DNA of 16,873 nt, taken from CAWULT01 sp963923455. GTDB taxonomy: Bacteria > Acidobacteriota > Vicinamibacteria > Vicinamibacterales > UBA2999. Positions 1 through 6,348 of this stretch are shown here, piece by piece. The notes beneath the pieces are model-generated. The model saw only the letters and a list, made by a program, of their open reading frames with translations, searched no databases and had not been told where the DNA came from. Every line of letters begins with the position of its first letter. Within the stretch, counting starts at the first letter, position 1. Position numbers and translations under genes: made by a program. The DNA is taken from the NCBI GenBank assembly GCA_963923455.1, contig CAWULT010000102.1, positions 1-16,873 of the forward strand. Reading direction: 5' to 3'.

Positions 1-348
1 CGCCGCCCAATATAGCCCAACGTGCCCTCAATTGAACGGGCTGCACGGGCGGCGTTGCAGCGCGGCCTCCAGCGTTGGAAGGGTGGCGTTGAAGCAGGGT
101 GGTTGGCTCGTTTGGCGCCGCCAGTTTCGCCCCTGGCGAAGATCGGACGTAGGACCAACCCTGTCACAGGCCGTCGCTACGATGCCCCCCGAAATAGAAT
201 GCCGGCAGCCCCACCTCAGCGATGCCCCACGCCGGGGCGTCTGGGAGGGGCACTGGGGAGGTGGGGTGGCCTGCACAATTTGCGACGGCGTGGGGAACTC
301 GACATCCCCCAGTCGGCGTGGGGAGCAGGGCTCTATCGGGGCTGTCGC
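1..348. other. Non-coding leader region, no supported gene
   Basis: I see no gene here. A reading frame is open from position 22 into the helicase gene, but the 109 residues it adds are rich in Arg, Gly, Pro and Ala with no recognisable motif, and the family-like protein begins at 349. The overlapping frames on both strands have the same low-complexity look. What can be seen is an 8-bp inverted repeat at 1-8/47-54, a 9-bp inverted repeat at 209-217/258-266 around a small GC hairpin (224-238), and three copies of CGGCGTGGGG (225-234 on minus, 286-295 and 314-323 on plus). A TAGAAT hexamer at 195-200 could be a -10 box, but no good -35 lies upstream. The operon promoter presumably sits in this stretch. 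Confidence 0.6.
225..323. repeat. Three copies of a 10-bp motif before the operon
   Basis: CGGCGTGGGG occurs at 286-295 and 314-323 on the plus strand (both followed by A, so an 11-bp direct repeat with starts 28 bp apart) and at 225-234 on the minus strand. The last copy ends 25 bp before the chosen start codon of the helicase gene. The arrangement would suit an operator bound by a repressor, or an mRNA leader structure. No known regulator is recognised for this motif. Confidence 0.4.
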
Positions 349-3300
349 ATGAGATTAGTCCGTAACGCGGGCGCCGACAGGGTCCTCGAACTGCTCCGTC
401 CATGGCTCAAGGCCGGCAGTCGCCTGGACGTCGCGACGCCGGGCCTGTCGCTCTTCGCTTTCGAGGCTCTTCGGGACGAATGCGAGCGATTGGCGAGCGC
501 TCGTTTGGTGCTCCCGCCAGCGACCGGGGATCTCGAGCTACTCGGCGGCAGCGGCGACCGCGCAGCCCGGAATCGGATGCAGGTCCGCTGGTTGGCTCGA
601 CGTTGTGCCAACTGGCTCGAGCGCAACGTCGAACTCCGCCGTGCGGCGGGTGCTGTTCCGCAGGGAATCTTGGTTGCTCGCGACCAGGCTTCCAACCCAA
701 TGCAGGCGCTACTGGGCGCCTTCGCTTTCACCACTGACGGGCTCGGCTTGGCACCCGGCAATCCGCTCAGTTTGATTCAGGCGTCCGAGAACGCGGAAGA
801 GGCGGGACTGCTGAGCCAGTGGTTCGACACACAGTGGTCGGCACTCGATAAAGCGACTGATGCGAAGGCCACGCTTGTAGCCGAACTGAGACGGATCGCG
901 GGACATCGTGATCCGCTCCTCGTCTACGCACTCTTCCTTCACCACCTGTTTCGTGACCGGGACGGTCAGCTCGACGAAGACGCGATCGTCAAATCGGCGA
1001 CGGGTATCCGCAATACCGTTGTCTGGAAGAAGCTATTCAAGTTTCAGCGCGACGGCGTCGTCGGCGCAATCGACAAGCTGAACCGCTTCGGAGGATGCAT
1101 CATCGCCGATAGCGTCGGCCTGGGGAAGACCTTCGAGGCGCTCGCCATCATCAAGTACCACGAGCTGCGCAATGACCGTGTGCTCGTGCTGTGCCCCAAG
1201 CGCCTGCGCGACAACTGGACGCTCTACAAGGCCAACGACCGCAGGAACACACTGGCTTCCGATCGCTTCAACTACGACGTCCTGAACCACACCGACCTGT
1301 CGCGAGAGGGTGGGCTGTCTGGGGACATTGACCTGTCCCACGTCAACTGGGGCAACTACGACCTCGTCGTGATCGACGAGTCCCACAACTTCCGCAACAA
1401 GAAGACGCCTCAGGCCGGGGGCGAGACACGCTACGACCGGCTCATGCGCAAGATCATCCGCGAGGGAGTCAAGACCCGTGTGCTGATGCTTTCGGCAACA
1501 CCGGTCAACAACCGCATGGCGGACCTTCGCAATCAGATCGTCTTCGCGACGGAGGGCGACGACACGGCGCTCCGGGAGCACGGCATCGGCAGCATCGACG
1601 GCACCACACGCTTGGCCCAAAAACAATTCAACCGCTGGCTCGATCTCGACGAGTCGGAGCGCACGCCGGCCCGATTGGTCGAGATGCTGGGCTTCGACTA
1701 CTTCACGCTGCTCGACGCGCTCACGATCGCCCGCTCACGCAAGCACATCGAAAGGTATTACGGGCTTGCGGAAACGGGGCGATTCCCCGATCGCCTGAAG
1801 CCGATCAACATCAAGGCCGACGCCGACTTGCGGGGCGCCTTTCCGCCAATCCGCGACATCAACCTGGAGATCCGCCGGCTCAATCTGGCCGCGTACGCGC
1901 CGCTACGGTACGTGCTGTCGCACAAGCAGGAGGCCTACGACAGGAAGTACAGCACCGAAGTGAAGGGAGGCACGGGCTTCTTCCGGCAGGTGGACCGCGA
2001 AGAGAGCCTCATCCATCTTTTGCGGGTCAACCTCCTCAAGCGGATGGAAAGCTCTGTAGTGTCGTTCGCGTTGACCGTCGAGCGGCAACTTAGGGACGTG
2101 GAGGCCACCCTTCGACGCATCGAGGCCGAGGCGGAGGACCTGGAAGAGATCGACATCGACGACGTGGATATCGAGGATCCCGCGTTCGAGAGCCTGCTCG
2201 TCGGGCGCAAGGTCAAGGTGCTGCTCAAGGATGTAGACCTTGTGCGCTGGAAGCAGGATCTCGTTGAGGATCGCAATCGCCTGGCGACTCTACTCGGCAC
2301 GGCCCGTGAGATCGCTTCCGAACGCGACGCCAAGCTGGCCGCGCTCCGCGAGGTGATCGCGAACAAGCGACATCATCCGATCAATGACGGCAACCGGAAA
2401 GTCATCGTGTTCACTGCCTTCGCGGACACGGCCCGTTACCTCTACGAGCAGCTTGCGCCGTGGGCCAAGGCCGACCTTGGCCTCGACAGCGCCCTGGTGA
2501 CCGGCACGGGCAGCAACCAGACGACCCTGCCCACGCTCCGGCGCGATCTCGCCTCCATCCTCACGGCTTTCGCGCCACGCGCGAAGGAGCGGCCGGAGGA
2601 ACTGGCCTCGGAAGGTGACCTCGACCTGCTGATCGCTACCGACTGCATCTCGGAGGGCCAGAACCTCCAGGACTGCGACTGGCTGGTCAACTACGACATC
2701 CACTGGAACCCGGTGCGCATCATCCAGCGCTTCGGGCGTATCGACCGCATCGGCTCGCCGAACGACCGCATCCAGCTCGTGAACTTCTGGCCCAACATGG
2801 AGCTTGAGGAGTACATCAACCTCGAGCAGCGCGTGAGCGGTCGCATGGTGCTGCTCGACATCTCGGCGACCGGCGAGGAGAACCTGATCGAGCAGCAGTC
2901 CGGCAACCAGATGAACGACCTGGAGTACCGCCGCAAGCAGCTCCTCAAGCTTCAGGACGCGGTTATCGATCTGGAAGATCTCTCCACCGGTGTCTCCATC
3001 GCCGATCTCACCCTGACCGACTTCCGCATCGACCTCGCCGAGTTTCGTAAGGCGCATCCCGGCGCGCTTGAGGCCCAGCCGCTCGGCACCTTTGCGGTGA
3101 TCACGACTGGGGAGGCAGAGATTCCTCCCGGCATTGTCTTCTGCCTGCGCGCCGAAGGGGGCGCGGCCACGCGCATCCCTGAAAGGGCGTACCCCCTTGC
3201 GCCCCACTACCTAATCCATGTGGGCGACGACGGCGTGGTGCTGCTGCCCTACCCACAGGCCAAGCAGATCCTCGATCGCCTGAAGCGCCTCTGCTTGGGG

Positions 3301-3546
3301 CGGGACCTGCCCGACGCCGGCGCCTGCGCCCGCTTCGACAGGGCAACCAAGGATGGTGAGGACATGCGGCACGCGCAGAGGCTGCTTGCCGCCGCCGTGG
3401 CGTCCGTGGTGGGCAAGAGCGAGGAGCGTGCCGTCGCGAGCCTCTTCACACCCGGCGGCACGCACGCGCTGGCCGGCGAGTTCGCCGGGACCGACGATTT
3501 CGAGGTCGTGACCTACCTGGTCGTGCGGCCGGAGGCGTCGGCGTGA
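349..3546 (+). CDS. SNF2-type helicase with PLD-like N-terminus, probable anti-phage
   Basis: This is a large superfamily 2 helicase of about 1065 residues, first gene of the operon. The N-terminal ~200 residues resemble the phospholipase-D-like region of DISARM-type and related helicases (TPGLSLFAFEAL, then QALLGAFAFTTDGLGL), but no HxK(x4)D catalytic motif is visible, so it is probably a non-catalytic fold. The ATPase core has Walker A GLGKT at 257-261, the DESH Walker B box at 343-346, SAT at 382-384, a helicase C-lobe with ATDCISEGQNL, and motif VI QRFGRIDRIG from 793. An acidic, coiled-coil-like stretch (EAEAEDLEEIDIDDVDIED) separates the two lobes. The ATG at 349 was chosen because the sequence upstream looks non-coding. 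The stop overlaps the next gene by 4 nt (GTGA). It probably moves along or remodels DNA for the neighbouring type III enzymes. It resembles DrmD, but no other DISARM gene is present. Confidence 0.88.
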   Translation: MRLVRNAGADRVLELLRPWLKAGSRLDVATPGLSLFAFEALRDECERLASARLVLPPATGDLELLGGSGDRAARNRMQVRWLARRCANWLERNVELRRAAGAVPQGILVARDQASNPMQALLGAFAFTTDGLGLAPGNPLSLIQASENAEEAGLLSQWFDTQWSALDKATDAKATLVAELRRIAGHRDPLLVYALFLHHLFRDRDGQLDEDAIVKSATGIRNTVVWKKLFKFQRDGVVGAIDKLNRFGGCIIADSVGLGKTFEALAIIKYHELRNDRVLVLCPKRLRDNWTLYKANDRRNTLASDRFNYDVLNHTDLSREGGLSGDIDLSHVNWGNYDLVVIDESHNFRNKKTPQAGGETRYDRLMRKIIREGVKTRVLMLSATPVNNRMADLRNQIVFATEGDDTALREHGIGSIDGTTRLAQKQFNRWLDLDESERTPARLVEMLGFDYFTLLDALTIARSRKHIERYYGLAETGRFPDRLKPINIKADADLRGAFPPIRDINLEIRRLNLAAYAPLRYVLSHKQEAYDRKYSTEVKGGTGFFRQVDREESLIHLLRVNLLKRMESSVVSFALTVERQLRDVEATLRRIEAEAEDLEEIDIDDVDIEDPAFESLLVGRKVKVLLKDVDLVRWKQDLVEDRNRLATLLGTAREIASERDAKLAALREVIANKRHHPINDGNRKVIVFTAFADTARYLYEQLAPWAKADLGLDSALVTGTGSNQTTLPTLRRDLASILTAFAPRAKERPEELASEGDLDLLIATDCISEGQNLQDCDWLVNYDIHWNPVRIIQRFGRIDRIGSPNDRIQLVNFWPNMELEEYINLEQRVSGRMVLLDISATGEENLIEQQSGNQMNDLEYRRKQLLKLQDAVIDLEDLSTGVSIADLTLTDFRIDLAEFRKAHPGALEAQPLGTFAVITTGEAEIPPGIVFCLRAEGGAATRIPERAYPLAPHYLIHVGDDGVVLLPYPQAKQILDRLKRLCLGRDLPDAGACARFDRATKDGEDMRHAQRLLAAAVASVVGKSEERAVASLFTPGGTHALAGEFAGTDDFEVVTYLVVRPEASA

Positions 3547-4298
3547 CTGGTGACGAGGTTATCGCTGCACTCGACCTTCCCGCGGCTGCGTGCGTGGATC
3601 GTCGCGTGCCGAAGACGCTGCTCCTCGAGCACGGGGCGCCGACGGCCGCGGACAAGCGCTGCATCAATGAGGGCATCGAGCAGATCCTGTGGGTGGCCGC
3701 GCTGAAACCCTCCACGATCGGCGTTGCCGCAATTCGGGACGACGCGCGCGAGTACCTGGAGATCGCAGTACTTCGCGTGGCGCTCCGGGCTGACGCCAGG
3801 GAACCCCGGCTGATCGAGTTACTGCACCGGGCCGTGCCGTACCCGGTGTTGGCCATGACCGAGCGAGGCGACCGCGTCACCCTGTCGCTCGCGCACAAGC
3901 GCTGGTCGCAGGGCGAGGCCGGCAAGACCGTCCTCGAAGGAGAGCCGGTGGCCGTCGACTGCCCCCGCGACGGGGATCCGCACGGCCCTGCGTTCGTCGC
4001 TGTCCTGGGCCTGGGCCGCCAGCCGCAAGCCTCGCTGCAGGCCCTGTACCAGGGGTGGATCGATGTGCTGCTCGCGCTCGAAGCCGCCCGGCGGACTGGT
4101 CGGTTTGAGATCCCGGATGCCGCCGAGCGTCGGGCCGCCCGGCGCGAGGCGCTTCGGGACTGTGCGCGCCGGGAGGCCGAGATGGCGCGCCTGCGCGCCG
4201 CCGCGGCGAAGGAGAGGCAGATGCCGCGACAGGTCGAGCTGAACCAGGAGCTGAAGCGCGTCGAGGCCGCCCACGCGGCTACGCTCGCGCAACTGTGA
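3543..4298 (+). CDS. DUF4391 domain protein
   Basis: This 251-residue protein matches the DUF4391 family as I know it: a VPKTLLLEHGAPTAADKR segment near residue 23, then INEGIEQILWVAALKPSTIG, REYLEIAVL, and a central LAHKRWSQGEAGKTVLEGE block. Its biochemical function is not established. The family is usually found beside helicase and type III restriction genes, as here. The C-terminal ~60 residues are Ala/Arg/Glu-rich and probably form a long helix or coiled coil, which would suit an adaptor role. Translation starts at a GTG that overlaps the helicase stop codon (GTGA), so the two are very likely translationally coupled. The stop overlaps the ribosome binding site of mod, which extends the coupling. 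No catalytic motif is evident and I infer no activity. Confidence 0.85.
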   Translation: MTGDEVIAALDLPAAACVDRRVPKTLLLEHGAPTAADKRCINEGIEQILWVAALKPSTIGVAAIRDDAREYLEIAVLRVALRADAREPRLIELLHRAVPYPVLAMTERGDRVTLSLAHKRWSQGEAGKTVLEGEPVAVDCPRDGDPHGPAFVAVLGLGRQPQASLQALYQGWIDVLLALEAARRTGRFEIPDAAERRAARREALRDCARREAEMARLRAAAAKERQMPRQVELNQELKRVEAAHAATLAQL

Positions 4299-4309
4299 GG
4301 AACGCGATG
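4296..4309 (+). promoter_or_regulatory. RBS deciding the mod start codon
   Basis: TGAGG at 4296-4300 lies 6 nt before the ATG at 4307 and overlaps the DUF4391 stop codon. This favours the ATG at 4307 over the in-frame GTG at 4295. The 12-base string CTGTGAGGAACG (4293-4304) recurs at the mod/res junction (6330-6341). Confidence 0.6.
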
Positions 4310-5332
4310 ACGATGAAGAAGCTCACTGCCGAGGATCCCGAAAGCCGCTCACCCGACCTTGTTGCCGAGAACGTCGGGCGGCTGAAGGCGCTCTTTCCGG
4401 AACTGGTGACGGAGGGTTCGAACGGCGCTGCCGTCAACGTGGACGTGCTCAAAGCACTGGTGGGCGATGCCACCGTTACCGATGCGGACGAGAAGTACGG
4501 CCTCACCTGGCACGGCAAGCGCCGCGCCCGCCAGCTCGCGCTCACGCCATCGGCTGGAACCCTGCGGCCGCGCCCGGAAGACAGCGTGGACTGGGACACC
4601 ACGCAGAATCTGATGATCGAGGGCGACAACTTGGAGGTGCTGAAGCTCCTACAGAAGAGCTACGCCGGGAAGGTGAAACTCATCTACATCGACCCGCCCT
4701 ACAACACGGGCAAGGACTTCGTGTACCCCGACGACTTCCAAGACAGCATCAAGAACTACCTGGAGCTAACGGGGCAAGTTGAGGGCGGTGCGAAGATCAG
4801 CAGCAACACCGAGGCAAGTGGCCGGTTTCACACCAACTGGCTGAACATGATGTACCCGCGGCTGAAGGTCGCCTGGCACCTTCTCAGGCAAGATGGCTAT
4901 CTCTTGGTCAGCATTGACGATGTCGAGTTGGCGCACCTTCGGCCGGTGCTAGCGGAGCTTTTTGGCGAGGAGAACTTCATCGCGACGCTGGTCTTCGACC
5001 GCAATCGGAAAAATGACGCCAAACTGGTGTCAGCGGGCCATGAGTACATGGTTCTCTTTGCCCGCAATAAGCAGTTCCTCACCGAGTCGGACGTCCGGCT
5101 GCGTGCCCCCAAAGATGGGGTAGATGAGGTTCGCGAGCTGTTTGGCGCACTTCGTCAACAGCACGGCGACAACTGGGACAAGATCCTCGCTGGTCTCAAG
5201 ACGCATTACGCGACCTTTGGAGAGGACGATCCTCGACTGCCACTGACCCGATTCACAAAGGTCGACGAACGCGGTCCGTATAGGGATGACGGAGATGCGA
5301 GTTGGCCGGGGGGGGGGAGGTCCGCGATATGA
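4307..5332 (+). CDS. mod: Mod N-terminal fragment (catalytic DPPY half)
   Basis: This is the first 341 residues as sequenced. It holds the DPPY catalytic motif and the start of the target-recognition region (TLVFDRNRKNDAKLVSAGHEYMVLFAR), then leaves the proper frame at the G run and stops after the aberrant tail GRSAI. The product lacks the FxGxG AdoMet-binding motif and would not be an active methyltransferase alone. Whether it folds or associates with the second fragment cannot be judged from sequence. Confidence 0.75.
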   Translation: MTMKKLTAEDPESRSPDLVAENVGRLKALFPELVTEGSNGAAVNVDVLKALVGDATVTDADEKYGLTWHGKRRARQLALTPSAGTLRPRPEDSVDWDTTQNLMIEGDNLEVLKLLQKSYAGKVKLIYIDPPYNTGKDFVYPDDFQDSIKNYLELTGQVEGGAKISSNTEASGRFHTNWLNMMYPRLKVAWHLLRQDGYLLVSIDDVELAHLRPVLAELFGEENFIATLVFDRNRKNDAKLVSAGHEYMVLFARNKQFLTESDVRLRAPKDGVDEVRELFGALRQQHGDNWDKILAGLKTHYATFGEDDPRLPLTRFTKVDERGPYRDDGDASWPGGGRSAI

Positions 5333-6335
5333 CGTGCTGCATCCCATAACCGGCAAGCCGTGCACCGTCCCCGGCCGCGGCTGGGTATGGCCGACCTACG
5401 AGCGCATGAAGCAGGAGATAGACGCCGGGAATGTCGTCTTCGGTCCAGACGAGCGGCGCATCCCATCGATTCGGAGGAACCTGTTTGAGAAGGACGAGCA
5501 GGTTCTCAGAAGCGTAATTTTCAGCTATGCCCAGAAGGCGACCCAGGACTTCGTGGCGCTTTTCGACGGACAGGCGGTCTTTTCAAACCCGAAGAGCTAC
5601 CGCGATCTTCATCGCCTCATCTCCTACCTCACTGACGCGGGCGATCTTGTCTTGGACTTCTTTGCAGGGTCCGGGACAACCGGACACGGGGCGATGCTCG
5701 CAAGTGCCGACGCGCAGCCTTCGCGCCGGTTCGTCCTTGTTCAACTGCCAGAGCCACTTGATCCGGAAGATAAGGACCAGAGTGCGGCCGCTGACTTCTG
5801 CGACAGATTAGGCAAGCCCCGCCACATTGCCGAACTGACCAAGGAGCGCCTCCGTCGCGCGGCCAAGAAGATCAAGGATGAGAACCCGCTCTTTGTGGGC
5901 GACTTGGGCTTCCGCGTCTTCAGGCTGGACTCCAGCAACATCCGCACGTGGGAGCCGGATCGCGATGATCTTGATGGAGCTCTCGTCGAATCTTTGGAAC
6001 ACTTGAAGCCCGGGCGCACCGAGGCGGACGTGCTGTACGAGCTTCTGCTGAAGCTCGGCCTCGACCTCTGCGTTCCGATCGAGAAGCGAACGCTCGGCGG
6101 GAAGGATGTGCACGCCGTCGCTGGCGGCGTATTGATGGCCTGCCTCGCTGAGAAGCTCGAGCGCGGTGAAGTGGAGACGCTGGCGCAGGGCATCGTTGAG
6201 TGGCACAAGGCGCTCGCTCCGGTGGGAGGCACCACCTGCGTCTTCCGCGACAGCGCCTTCACGGACGACGTTGCCAAGACCAACCTCGCGGCGATCCTGG
6301 AGCAGCACGGCATCGCCAACGTGCGGAGCCTGTGA
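5286..6335 (+). CDS. mod: Mod C-terminal fragment (AdoMet-binding half)
   Basis: This frame is open from an ATG at 5286 and runs 349 residues. The genuine Mod sequence begins at GGGGPRYDVLHPITGKPC, after the G run. It contains RGWVWPTYERM, the AdoMet motif DFFAGSGTTGHGAM, and the C-terminal region through ITELTKERLRRAAKKIK-like sequence (here HIAELTKERLRRAAKKIK) and the GDLGFRVFRLDSSN segment that in type III Mods precedes the Res-contacting end. The ATG lies inside the upstream reading frame with no clear ribosome binding site, so independent translation is doubtful; ribosomes terminating at 5332 could reinitiate. Confidence 0.7.
   Translation: MTEMRVGRGGGGPRYDVLHPITGKPCTVPGRGWVWPTYERMKQEIDAGNVVFGPDERRIPSIRRNLFEKDEQVLRSVIFSYAQKATQDFVALFDGQAVFSNPKSYRDLHRLISYLTDAGDLVLDFFAGSGTTGHGAMLASADAQPSRRFVLVQLPEPLDPEDKDQSAAADFCDRLGKPRHIAELTKERLRRAAKKIKDENPLFVGDLGFRVFRLDSSNIRTWEPDRDDLDGALVESLEHLKPGRTEADVLYELLLKLGLDLCVPIEKRTLGGKDVHAVAGGVLMACLAEKLERGEVETLAQGIVEWHKALAPVGGTTCVFRDSAFTDDVAKTNLAAILEQHGIANVRSL
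5308..5317 (+). repeat. Ten-G homopolymer inside mod, candidate contingency tract
   Basis: Ten consecutive Gs encode part of a conserved glycine stretch in Mod. Nine Gs (or twelve) would keep the full protein in frame; ten do not. Poly-G or short tandem repeats are the known phase-variation switches of type III mod genes in some host-adapted bacteria. Long G runs are also the usual place for sequencing errors, so the sequence alone cannot separate the two. Confidence 0.8.
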
Positions 6336-6348
6336 GGAACGACGCGCG

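Larger units (their letters stand above)
4307..6335 (+). pseudogene. mod: Type III DNA methyltransferase Mod, split by frameshift in G10 tract
   Basis: This is the modification and recognition subunit of a type III restriction-modification system, an adenine-N6 methyltransferase of the beta order (catalytic motif before AdoMet motif). Joining the two frames by removing one G from the ten-G run at 5308-5317 gives about 675 residues, a normal Mod length. The joined junction reads WPGGGGPRYDVLHP, the sequence expected in this family. DPPY is at 129-132, introduced by NLMIEGDNLEVLKLLQ; the AdoMet motif FFAGSGTTGHG begins at 451 of the joined protein. As sequenced, no single product carries both motifs, so the gene is off unless the frame is restored by a tract-length change, by transcriptional slippage or by correcting a sequencing error. 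Mod of type III systems is required both for methylation and for target recognition by Res, so Res should be idle in this state. Confidence 0.85.

Noticed and set aside
22..348. Extension of the helicase by 109 residues to an ATG-less start at position 22
   Set aside because: The added residues look like translated GC-rich spacer with no domain features, and the family-like sequence MRLVRNAGADRVLELLRPWL starts at the ATG at 349.
349..3546. DISARM locus on the strength of the DrmD-like helicase
   Set aside because: No DrmA, DrmB, DrmC or DISARM methylase is present; the methylase is a type III Mod paired with a true Res.
6166..6348. Upstream extension of the res reading frame
   Set aside because: It lies antiphase within the 3' end of mod and encodes an Arg/Ser-rich shadow; MKLHFEPDLDYQLQA at 6349 is the family start and has a ribosome binding site.
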